DNA from: Amphiura filiformis
Taxonomy: Eukaryota > Echinodermata > Ophiuroidea > Amphilepidida > Amphiuridae
Reading direction: 5' to 3'
Assembly: GCF_039555335.1 (NCBI RefSeq)
Contig: NC_092629.1
Coordinates: forward strand, 3,243,912-3,307,911
DNA length: 64,000 nt
Part shown: positions 12,701-26,200 of the stretch, piece by piece
Numbering within the stretch: the stretch's first letter is position 1
Layout: each line of letters begins with the position of its first letter
Made by a program: the position numbers and the translations under genes
Notes under the pieces: generated by a model
Told to the model about the DNA's origin: nothing
The model's database searches: none
Seen by the model: the letters and a program-made list of their open reading frames with translations, nothing else

Positions 12701-15700
12701 GCCATTGGCAACATCGGACAAGCAGCTCTTCATTACGACAGCAGCCATTACCAGGTTGATGAGATGATGGCCACCCGCCTCGTCAAATGCGCCGAGAACG
12801 AACACGTACAACGCAACATCTCCCTGGCCGCCATCCAAGCCATGCGCCGATTTGACATCCACCACGACATCCGTGATCCACTTAAGAGAATCCTACTGAG
12901 AACTGATGAGGATGTTGAGCTCCGATTGGCTAGCTACTTGATGGTTACAGCCGCCCACATGAGACTGACGTTGACGATATCCTGCACATGCTCCGTGATG
13001 AGCCCATTGATCAAGTCCGTGCTTTCATCTACTCTCATTTGGACAATATCTTGGAATCAGAGATTGAAGGTGTTATGGAGTAAGTAGCAAAGAGGGAATT
13101 TCATGGGGCTGTTTTATTTAAAATTCATACCCCTGCTATACTTGATGTTTCCATTTCTTAAATTGCATGACTATTGCTTGAACTTTTCAACAGTGAGGAC
13201 TCTGATTTTAGTCAGAAGGACTAAATAAAATTTAACATTAATAAGATTTTAAGTTTAAGATTAACTTTACAATGCCTTTGACTATGGTCATTGGAAAAAA
13301 GAGCAAAGAAATTTGCCATTCAGCAAGTCAGTTCTTGAATGTGTTTATTTCCATCCATTATGGCTTCTTTCAAACTAATAAGACCCATTCTTTGCAATAA
13401 ATATAATAATATCATCCATTCATACTTTTTTGTTGCAGACTCAAGAAAACCATCTTGGTAGCCCTCCGTGGCCAAGACCTCCCTGAATACCCACGTGACA
13501 TGCGCCGTCTCTCACGCAATATTGAGCTATCAAAGGTCCTCAACATCTCCCAGTTGGATGGCATCATCAACTACCTCAACAAGACTTTCAACAGCCCCCT
13601 CTTCAACAACACCATCGGCCAACTGTTGTACGTCAACAAGACCATTGGTGGAAACATTGAAGGCAACTTGATTCACAACCCAGAGACCTACTGGATGCGT
13701 GCTGCTATGATCAAGACTACACTCAACTTGCTAGGCAAAGAATGGGAAATGATTGAGGTGAGTTTGATTGATTGATTGAACAATTTGATTGATTGATCAA
13801 TTGATTGATTAACAATGACCCACCAGTTTATCAATGTCACTTCATCTGATTAAGCTATTGCTTGATTGATTGGTGTATTGATTGATGGGTTGTTTGATTG
13901 AATAGTGCATTGATTGATACATTGATTTATTAGTACATCGACTGTTTTACTGATTAAAATTATTGATTTACTGATTTATTGACAAAATTCAATCAAATTA
14001 AATTGATCAAAATTCATTTTTATATTGATATGATGCAATCTTGGAAATGATCTTTAATGCACTGCGTGCTAACCATAGGTTTCAAAATAAAAAGTCCTAA
14101 GTTGTTTTTAGAGCTGTCTTAAGAATGACTGAACCAATACTAGGATTGTCTGTACTCATTTGAATGCATTTGTCTGCTGATTCCAAACATGGTCATGAAA
14201 ATGTACAATTCCGAACAATTTATTTGAAAGAAAAATTGCAACTTGTCATTTGCAGTTGACACCCGCTTTGAGCAATGTGAAATGGTTATAATTCAATTCT
14301 TTCATCCCTTTGTATTCTGTAGACTGGCATTGACATGCAAGGATTTGAGCCAACCCTGGAAGCCATCTTTGGCCCACAAGGTTTCTTCCCAGACAACATC
14401 CTGGGCAGCATCTTCCGTACCATCGATGATAAAATCATCAGGGTCCTGAAGGAGATGTACAACTCTGTTGAGCCACACGTGAAGGACGTCTACAACGCAC
14501 CAATGAATGAGATGCCACAGAAGATGAGTGAGAAAGCTAAGGCTACCACCGACTACATCTACTCTAAATACAACAAGATGAACGGCAAGCAGAAGAGATC
14601 AATCACCAGTGCACTACAGGATCGCATCAATGAGGTAAAGTGGACTATTCCTGTTGAAATCCACATCCCCCCATGGATGACATGACCGTTATCTCCAACA
14701 CAGGGGGTGTAGATTTCAAATGGAGTCACCCATTCATCCATATGAAATGCACACTCCCTGTGTGGAAAATTAAGGGCATAATACATTGCAGTGTCTAGCA
14801 TCCATAGGGGCAAGATTTCACAAGTGGGCTGCTCCTCCCTTTACACCACAGCCCAGGTCACATTTTCAGCTATGTCTTCCAATTTTTGAGATTATATTCT
14901 ATTGAATTAACAAACTTAACAGTGATCTCTGCTTTATAATTGCAATTGCTTACAAATTGGTTACAAATTAGGAAAAAAAACGAGTTGGTTACAAATTGGT
15001 TAAAAAATAGTTAAGACTAAACAATTTTTGCTTTTCACTTCTGCAGTTGACCAACCTGCTACCAGTCAACATCCATGAGAACATCCAGAACATCCATGAG
15101 GAGGTCGCCAAGATGCCACTGTCTCCAGCTGCATCCATGTACCTCCGTCTCCTTGGACATGAGGTTGGCTTCGTCACCCTGGATGATGTTATCAGGATGG
15201 TACCCAAGGTTAACTTGACTAAGGATGGTCTTATGCAGATGGCAATGAAGGTATGTGTCTTGTCCTGTCCTGTCTTGTCTATCTGTCTGTGTTTTTCACT
15301 TAGGAGGGGCTCACAGAGGGGCTCCCAGCTATAGCACAAGTTGCAACCAATGATGACGATAAAACAATGACAAATTAATGCAAATTATACAAAATAAGTT
15401 TTTAAAAATTATCCAAATAAAACATTTATATTACATATTTTGATTTATGATGCTGGTTTTGGAAGCAATAAGGTTTCCTGATAACTTCAGCACTGGTCAT
15501 GGCTAACTTTGACACTAAGACCATTCTTATTCTCTTATAACCTTTGACCTTTTCTCCATCAGATGATGCAGAAAGCCCAGAATGGTATTGAGTACAACAT
15601 CACCAAGAGTTACATCTTCATGGATAGGGAATTCGTCCTCCCATCCGCTATTGGTCTCCCAGTTAGATGCAACATGAATGGAACCACCTCCATCAGCCTT

Positions 15701-17260
15701 CGTCTCCGTGGCAAGGCAGGACTCCAACTACCTAAGGTCTTTGTTGCCGGAAGAATTGCCCCAAGGTAAGAAACAAGACGTGAAGTATGTCTATAGTATA
15801 TTCTTTAGAACATAGAAAGTATTGTACACTTTTTTGTAGGTCCAACAGGAACAAGAAAAGTTAAAATACAAAGCTTTGGAAAATGTTTGCAAGCGTTTCA
15901 GAAAGTTATAATATTATTGGTTCAGCAGTTGCATGGTATTTAAGTATAAATTATATTTTCTGTCCATTAACAGCGGTGCAGTCAACATGATTGGTTCAAT
16001 GTCAGCTGAGATGCCATACTTCACCAAGCATGCCGTCATCGCCAACGCTACCGTCTACCACGCCTCACGTCTAGAGGGCAACGTCACCATTGATGGACCA
16101 CACATCAAGGTGAACCTGAACAACACTACACCAATCAACCTCTTCAACTTCTCAACCAACTTCTACCTCTTGAACACCACCGGTGACATGCACGTCATTG
16201 AGGGTATTGTCGAGGATCGCGTCGAGAAGGAATACTGCGTCCCAGAGAAATTTACTCAGACCATCTTTGGCATCACACCATGTGTATCATGGGCATACCC
16301 CAATGCTAGCTATGCTGAGAAAGCACCACGCTTCCCAATGACAGGACCATCCAACTTTGATGTGACACTCCGCAATATTGATCCGTAAGTTTGTCAGATG
16401 AATTCCATTAAAAATCCACATTCCACCTTTATCCACATATTCCACAGAGGGAGTATAAATTTCAAATGGAATGAACACATGGAGCCAAATGGAGCTGCCT
16501 AATGTACTCATTCCATTTGAAATTCGTACTCCCTCTGTGGAAGATATTTCCAAAATCTTCCATGGGGGAGTGTGGATTTAAAATGGAATAGCCCAATGGA
16601 AGAAGGATGTAACTGCATAGTAATAACAAAGAACTTGCAACCTTCTTTCAGCAAGCATCAAGTTGTAATTGTGCAGTTTAAGCATTTCTTAGGTCTGTAT
16701 GACAAGATGGCGACCACACATCGATATGCAAGGTATAATTTGGTGTTTTGTAATTATTAATCTAAAAAGATTGTAACAATTTTGTCACTTTCTTTCACTT
16801 ATTAGTATGATTTTTGAAAACAAATTCATGAGCATGTTTCTAGTAAAATGTTAAAGTAAATTGATTTGTTTAGTGATTGTTTGAGATTGCTTGTAGATGT
16901 TTGATTTATTGATTATTTCATTGATTGATTAATTGATCCATTTTGAGATGAGTCAACCGAGCATATTGATTGATTGATTTATTAACATGTGTTTGATTGA
17001 TTGATCCAATGTGAGATGAGGCAACCAATTTTAAAGTTAAAAGATCGATTTGATTTCATATTAAGTGTTAAGTGTTTATGATTGATTGATTGATTGATTT
17101 TTTTTATCAGAGAGCTGAAGACCTTCACATGGGAAGCCATGTACAAGCAGGTGAAATCCTCTTCCCCTAACAGCGCAAGATTGCTGAGGAGACGCAGTGC
17201 CGCTCAACCAGCACAGAACATCATCGATACCATTGTCATGAAATTCTCTGCACCTGGTAA

Positions 17261-17295
<35 letters not shown>

Positions 17296-20200
17296 CTTCG
17301 TATCATTTGGTATGAAGTATACAGAAGCATGGCATTAGTCATAGCATTGGGAATACCAATATTTGGCATGCGTTTGTCTGTCTGTCCGCATCTGGTAGGA
17401 AGTATACAGAGGCATGGGGAATACTCGCAGATGATCATGAGGACAGGACTGCATGCAGCAACTGAATTGCTCACTTTATTACCAGATGTTGATTACATAA
17501 TATTTGTGACCAATATGCAAGGATAGTTGGTATTTGTGTGTATTTTGTGTTTGGAGGTTTCAGTATTTAAAGCCAGCATCTTGATAAAGTTAGATTAGGT
17601 TATAAATCTTTGCAACTGGACTAACTGTTTTTGTTGACTACAGTATCACGTCATATCTCTGACAGTCACCAAAACAGTAAGTCCAGTTGCAAAGATTTAT
17701 AACCTAATCTAACTTTATTCAACTACCTGGATGATTGAGAATATTCATAGATATACAGCATCTTGATATTTAATTTGAAATAAAAGATGATATCTAAATT
17801 GCTGCCTCAAGGAGAGCAATTGCTGCCTGAAGGATAGCATACAGACTATAGCAGGCATTACAGTTGCCTTAATTACTTTAACTAGCTGCTAAACTAAGTG
17901 GTTTTAAATGAAACAAAATTAAATATGACGTCCCATTTCATTCGTTCTTTCTTCAGGCCGTGAACTCAAGCGTACAGTCACCTCCGTCGCTTCATTTGAT
18001 CGCTCCAAGACCGAGTTCCGCTACAACTTCTCCATCCCTGAAGCCGAAGTGACCTTCTTCAGTGGACTCCTCAACCAGGCTTGCCCCAAGACCAAAGCCA
18101 GTGGATACCAATTTGTGACCAACTTCACTGCTGGACCCAAATACAACGCATCAGTGTCTCTGACCCTGAAGGATTCATCTACCATGGACAAGACCAACTA
18201 CACCGCTGTGTACAACATGTCCGTTATGGATCTGTACAGCTCTGCTGTCGCACAATATGTCCATGATCCTACCTTCATGATTGCCAGCGCTAATGTTACA
18301 TACCACTGGTGAGTGGGGAATATATTAAGGGACTAACCTGTGTTTATGCCAGGGGGTTGAATGGGAGAATTTATAGGGAATTGTCATGTATAAAAAGAAC
18401 AAAACTTTACAATTTTCATGAAGAAACTTGAGAAATAAAGATAAGAGCATACAATAAATAATATTTTAAATTATCCCATTCCTCCCTGATGTAAATAAAA
18501 TGTGACTGGCCCCTTAGCATTTGTGCTAGGATACAAAACTATTAATTGTGTTAGTGTTTTATATTCACCCAAAAAACCTATTCAGAATTGCATCAATATA
18601 AAGCACAATATTGTTTTTAAATGTAGTGAATGCATTCATGACATTTATTAACCAATCTGGTGAAGTAACAAGGTATACTTTGTTTTAAAATTTGAATTCA
18701 TTCCTATTCCTATCAAAATTGATTTTTTTCTGTTTAAGTTATAAAACTTTGAAATTACTCAAGACATGTCACCATTTTCTCATGATCAATATGTCAACTT
18801 GAAGTCTTTTTCGCACATACACAGGGACAGTGAGACCGCCCTCTGGAGGCAGATTGCATGGCCATTCACAGGATACCGCATCAACCCCAAGAACTACCGC
18901 CAAGACTATGTCTTGCTCAAATCTGAGAAACGTGAGACCAGCAAGATGCTAGAGAGAGACAGCGAATTCAGGCTCAGCGTTCTCAACCAGAATTTCACCG
19001 TTAAGAGTGAACTCAGCAAGGATGCCGTCTATTACCATAATGACATCATGGTTGACTTCGAGAACTCCTGCAAGGTGGGTGAAATAATGTCCCATTTGAA
19101 ATCTATACTCACTGAGTGAAAGTCTTTTACAGAGGGAGTACATATGTATGGGTTTCAAATAGAATGACAATTATAATACGTCCATAATACAGAGGGAGTA
19201 TGGGTTTCAAAATAATGAAGTATAGCAGAATATAGTTTGATTCTCCAATTACTGATACTGATACTTCTGATCTCAATAGTCAAAACCTGTTTTCTTGTTC
19301 AAATTTTAGAACCTGCGCATTGTAAATATCACTGCCAAATCCGAGAACAGACCAAACAAGCACGACATCAAGATCTCTGCAGAACGCTCTGGACATGGTG
19401 TCTTCATCCTGTGGGAAGGAAGACAATCTTCCACCGAGAAGAACAACACTTTGACTTGGGGATATGAAGGCACCAGAAAACAGATTCTGGAATCCTTCAA
19501 GGTCTTCGAGAACCAACCTTCTGTTATGGGTCAGTCATATTTATAATTTTTTGCACATTTGCTTTTACAAATTTATCATTCAGTGTGTTTTATTTCCACA
19601 AGGCACTATGCACATGTATATGGTTATATAATCTTTTCAGCTTGGGTTGAGCATTTTGGTTAAGCTTCGTCCCATCAGGACCCAAGTGTGTGTCCGCCCA
19701 GATATTAAAACATCAATTAGCACCCATCAAATTCAGAGGTAAACATGTCACTGATTAATTTGATAACCAGACAGGTTTGGTTCACCCCAGAAGAAATGTT
19801 CCTCTGGTACGGCTTCCTTTTTATACAAAAAATTTAGGCAAGGCAACTGAAAGTAAGAAAAAATATGATGTGATTTTTTCCTTAAGCAGCTTGGTTCCAA
19901 GACGATACACAACAGATTTAGGCAAGGCAACTGAAAATCATAAAACTTATTGATGTGATTTTTTCCTCATGCAGCCTGGTTCCAAGATGATGCCTATCAG
20001 ACAGAAAGAATCTCTTACAACGTGAGCCACACCTTGTGCTTCCGTGATGAGAGCATCCCAGACGACAAATGGCAACGTCTCGTTTACTTCAACACCAGCT
20101 TCCCCAAACCTTTTACCATGGAACGCTTCAACTTGAGCTGGAGCGCACGTGTTGCCAACGAAACCATGAGACCATGCAATAACAACAGCTACTGGATGGA

Positions 20201-23200
20201 ATTCAACACATCTGTGCCATTCCTCTGGGTAAGAATGGTTGCTTAGTTACCATTGGGTTACCATGACAACAGATTTGTTTTGTTTCATGTCTTTTTTTCT
20301 GGAATTCCTGGAAAATCAATGTCTTCAGAAAAAACTGTTAAAATATCTATGGCTCTTTTATCGGTTTTTTAAATAGAAACATGCACCAAATAATACAATT
20401 AGATTTCATGTAACAACACATACTTGATATCATAGAAGATTGTTTTTGATTTTTTAAAAAATATATTTATTTCTTCCAATGTTAACATATTAGACTAATA
20501 TTAATACAAAATACTTTCCCAATGCGGATGTTCAGAAATTATAATTCAGGCAGGTGATATGAAAATACTGTTCTGGCCGTAACCTCCACAATCGAACAAT
20601 TTCATAACTTAAATTAATTTGATGATGGTTTTTAGCAGCTCATCAGGCTATTTAAGTTGAAATCCATACACCCCCAATGGAAAACTTGGCTTTAATTTCC
20701 CACACAGGGGGTGTAGATTTCAAATAGAGTCATTTATTCAGGTAACCCCATTTAAAATTCACACTCCCTGTGTGGAAGATTAAACTCATAACTTCCATTG
20801 GAGTTTATGGATTTTATCTGAAATGGCCCGTATTATAAAAGCCCTAGCTTCAACAAACTTAACACATAATGTTAACAAGTCATGATTGTTTTATATATTT
20901 TGTCTTCATTACAGTTCCACAATGCCAAGAGAGTACAGTTCATCAATGGCAAGGATGGCATCGACATCCGCTACAACGACACCGTCAGAGAGCTCTTGAC
21001 CAACCGCAATGCTACCATTGACCACCACTTCAACTACCTCTGGAAGACAATGAATGCCACCTGGGAGTTCAGACTTCTCAGCTGTTTCTTCAACTACACT
21101 TTGAACACCACCATGTACAACAGCACCGACTCTGGATACGTGTGGGACTACAGATCTATGTCCAACAATACACTCATGCACCTGTTCAACATCACTCATG
21201 GTGGTAAGGGGAAATTTTATTGACCTTTAATACATTGACCTATAAACTTTGACCTTTTTTAACTTTGACCTTGTTAATATGAGTTGTAATATGAGTTGTA
21301 ATAATGACAATGCAACTGACTGTAAATGTTTTAAGCTCTGTGTACTGTTCCAAAACACCACTGTCTAATAACAATGCAAGACTAAGAAATATCAGAGTCT
21401 GACCTTTGACCATATGCAAATATCTGAATTATTTTAGAAACTACTCTTGAAACTTCTCTCACCAAGAGGCTGAACCCTAAATATTGTGACCTTTGAACTA
21501 AGCCAATGTAGTTATGTGAACAAATTGACATTTTGGTACAAAATGATATCTTCAAGTATCAAAACAGTTACTGGTAATGCATTTGTGTTGTGGATTATTT
21601 ACAGTAAACAATATTCAGTCAAGTTAATTTGCCATACTTGTTAAGTTGATTTCTCATCAAATTGTCGAAGAATTGTTGGTCAAATAGCACCGGTAACCAA
21701 AAGTTAGAAAAAAGTTGCCCTTTCAATCAACTAATTTCTACTTCTTATTTTTATTTCCCTTTTGCATAGGTAACTTCTCCATTGCACCAAGAAACATCAG
21801 CCTTATTGGCGCATTCTGGCATCCATGGATCCAAGCCAACATGACCAATGTACTCCAGAAGCACGGCCCTATCACCGAATTCAGCATCCATAACATCCGC
21901 TCCATCTCCATGGACATCAAGGACAAGGCAGTGATGTGGGATATGTCCGGCGTAAGGATGATCTTGGAAGAGCTAGTCAACAAGGCTTTGGAATCAAGCT
22001 TCAACTTGACCAACCTCATCACCATCCGCACCCCATGGGCCGGTAATGTCACCCTAGATCACGCTACTCATTTCAATTTCTCCATGATCAACCACAGCAT
22101 GAACTTCGAGGCTATCCGCTCAGGATGCAATATTGGTCTCTTGGTCAACACTTCCGCTTTCTTGAACCGCACCCGTCTCAGCGCCGCATACAACACCAGC
22201 ATGATTGGAAGCCGATTCTACAATGTCAGCTCCAACATGAGCTTTGTACTCCGCAAGGCCGATGAGGGCGCTTTGGCTGTTGACTTTGTAAACGACCATC
22301 GTTTCATCACTCCTCTTGGTAATGTGATCATGAATGGCACCTACAATGTACACAACATGAGCCGTCCATGGCGCTTCAGCAACATCAATGGCACCCTTGG
22401 TTACAATGTTAGCACCCCAATTGTCAACTCCACAATGAATAGCTCTTTCATCTTTGACAACTTCACCAACTTGATGAGATTCAATGGTATCAGCGCCATG
22501 CTTGACCAAAACATCACATCCAGATTCCTGAAATGGAACATGAACGGCAGCTTCATCATCGATGAATTCCGCAACCTTGTCAACTACAGCCGCATCAACG
22601 GCAGCTTCATCACCGATTTGAAGTCATGCGTCGCCAACATGAGCCACAGCATTACTATGGATGTCAAGAACATGACTGGCCCATTCCGATTCGAGAAAGT
22701 CGGCGGTACCGTCAACCAGAACATCGACTCCATCTTCGGCAAATCCGTCTTTAGCACCGGTGTTGATTTCAGCAACTTGACCTCACCATGGAACTTTTCA
22801 ATGGTCAATGGCTCCATCAACTACAACATGACCTCTCGTCTGGTCAACATGACCATGACCAACCTGTTGAAATTCGAAAACTTCACCAAGCTCTGGCGAT
22901 TTGGCAAGATCAACGGAACCATGTTGTGGAACCTCAACACCAGCCTTGCTAATGCAACTTTGAAACATGCCGTCGATTTCGACAACTGGATCTCTCCAAT
23001 CAACTTCACCCGTGTCAATGTTACTCTTGAGCACGAGTTCAACTCCAAGCTTACCAACGCCAGCCTGAAACAAGCCTATGGTATCTATGGCATGAAGAGC
23101 TATCTGACCTATGATAGAGCCAACAGCAGCATCAAGGGCGAGATCAAGACGCCTTTCATCAATAGCTCAATCGCACATGAGATGGATGTACGTGACATGA

Positions 23201-26200
23201 GTGGACCATTCGTCATGAGCTTCGCTAACGTTTCTCTCCATACCAGAATGGATAGCAAGATAGTAAACCTCACAACTACCAACGGAATGGAATGGAACAA
23301 CATCGTGGAATCTTCACTTTTGACCGCATCAATGGCAGCCATATCTTTAACATCAGCACTCCAGTTGCAAGGTTCAACACCTTTGGAGAGCTCGTCTTTG
23401 ATGAATTCTCATGGCTTACCGCATTCCGTAAGGTCAACGCTACTGGATTAGTCAATGCCAACAGCCGATTCTTGAACTTCACCACCCGTGTCGGACACCA
23501 GATGCACAACTTCCGTAGCCTCTTTAACTTTGACCGTATGCAGACTGATGAGCGTACCATCGTCCGCAACTGTCTGATGAACCACACTGGCGAGACCCAC
23601 CTAACTTTTGACAATTTCAGAAGCCTTATGGACTTCGATAGCATTAATGGTAACTTGAATGCAAACACCAGGACTTTCGTGGGTGAGCACAACCAGACCT
23701 ACACATTCGATCTACGCAACTCACGCGGAATGTTCAACTTTGAACGTCTTTTTGGAAATACCAATGTTGAGACTAGGTCGAGATGGTTCAACATGACTGC
23801 CATCAACAACTTGGACATGAACAGATTTGAGTCGCTCTTTAACTTCGAAAGAATGACAATGATCTCCAACGTCGACATCAAATCACCAATCGTGAATACC
23901 ACCCATGTAATCCGTGTAGATGACATTGACAACCGCAAGATGTTCGAATTCAGCAGTTTCGATGCTAGTCATCTTTGGGTTGTAGAAACACCAATCCATA
24001 GCTACGTCACTGATAGCGATGTTCAGCTATCCGGATTCCATTAGCTCTTCAAGTTCAATAAAGCCCATTTTAACAATGAGATGGAATTGAACAACAGACT
24101 TGCTAACTTCACCAGCAGTCACAAGTATCACATGGACAGTTTCCGCAGTGCTTTTGACTTTAACAGCGTTGCAACCGGTGGCACCACTGAGCTGTCAACC
24201 ATCCTTGGAGGACACACTAGCAACATTGACATCAGCTTCAACAACTTCAGAAGCTTCTGGAACTTTGATAGCATCAAGAACCTCATCGAATCTCACTTTG
24301 TTAGCCGCTACCTCAACAACTCTCACGTCATCAGGGCAGAGGTCACAGACTACCGTGAATTCCTGAACTTTGACCGATGCACCAGCAGTTACAACATGCT
24401 CTTCAACACAAGGTGGTTCAACTTGACCAACAACGTTGGCTTTGGCATCCATGATGTCCGCAAATTGTTCAACTTCGCACACATGTCCACCAGCGCCAGC
24501 ATGAATGTGAGCACACCAATCATGAAGACCGGATCAATGGCTGGAATTGAATTGAATGAGTTCCGTAGCATCCTTGACTACGATCGCATCAACGCAACTG
24601 CCGCCATGAACGTGAGCAGCAGATGGTTGAATGTATCCAGTGAAGCCACTCATGGAATCCACGACATGCGTCACCTATTTGTCTTTGACCGTATGAACAC
24701 CACCGGACGTGTCAACATTAGCACACCAATCATGAAGACCAACACCTTTATCGGACTTGACATGCATAACTTCACCAAACTTTGGCAATTTACCCGTGTC
24801 AATGGCACAGCTTTGTGGAACGTGAGCAGCCGCATGCTCAACATCACCAATGAAGGCATGTTTGGAATCCATAACGTCACCAAACCATGGGCATTTGAAC
24901 GCATCAATGGCTCTACCAAGATGAACCTTAGCACCCCAATTGTCAACACCACTAGCATGGCTGGCATTGAATTCAACAACTTCACCAACCTTTTCAACTT
25001 CAGCCGTATCAACGGAACTGGCAACTGGAACATCAGCAGCCGCTGGATGAACATGACCACTGATGGCGAATTCGGATTCCACAACTTCAGCCGTATTTTC
25101 ACCTTCGAGAGAATCAGCGGTAGCGCCAAGATGAATTTGAGCACTCCATTCTTCAAACAATCCAGCTTGATGGGCATTGAATTCCACAACTTTACCAACC
25201 TTTTCAACTTCAGCCGTATCAATGGAACTGGCAACTGGAATGTCAGCAGCCGCTGGTTGAACATGACCACTGATGGCGAATTCGGATTCCATAACTTCAG
25301 CCGTATTTTCACCTTCGAGAGAATCAACGGCAGCGCCAAGATGAACTTGAGCACTCCATTCTTCAAGGAGTCCAGCATGGCAGCTTTGGAATTCCACAAT
25401 TTCTCCAGCCTCTTCAACTTCAGCCGTATCAATGGAACTGCCAACATGACCCTAGCTAGCCGATTCTTGAATGTTACCTCACAGGGCGATATCGGATTCC
25501 ACAACTTCAGCCGTCTCTTCACTTTTGACCGCATCAACAGCAGCATGAAGATCAACGTTAGCACACCATTCGTAAACATGAGCGCAATGGTAGGCAGTGA
25601 GCACCACAACTTCTCATGCCTCTTCAACTTCTCCCGTATAAACTACACCCACGCCGTCATGGTACGCAGCCGTATGGCTAACTTCTCATCCGAGGGTAGC
25701 CTTGGATTCCACAACTTTACCAGTTTCAGGAACTACCGTCTCATCAACGGCTCCGAGAAGATGAACTTCAGCAGCCGTCTTGTCAACTTGACTCACATGA
25801 CGGCTTTTGAAGACAAGGACCATAGCTGTCTCTTCACTTTTGAACGCTTCAACGTGACTTCGCTGACCAATATGACCAGCCCATGGCACCGCATGACCAC
25901 CAATGCCACATTTGAAGTCAAAAATGTAAACCGCCCATTCAACTTTGAGCGTGCTATTGCTAACATGACCACTGAGTTTGTCACACGTTTGGTCAACATC
26001 ACCAGCAACAGCTCCATTGAATTGCTAGGATTCGAATCGCTCTTCAACTTCAGGAAGTCTAACAGCTCTTTCCTCATGAACATCACCACACCTATTGCTA
26101 ACTCAAGCTTGAACGCATCTCTTCTGTTGGATGATGTCACCAGCTGGCGCTTCCACCGTGGAATCAACAGCTCCGTCGTCTTCCACTTCCGCTCCCCAAT

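Noticed and set aside
24671-25627. Long antisense open frame (318 codons) within exon 20
   Set aside because: It is the complement of a strongly C-ending codon pattern on the + strand. It has no start context and its repeats mirror the sense modules.
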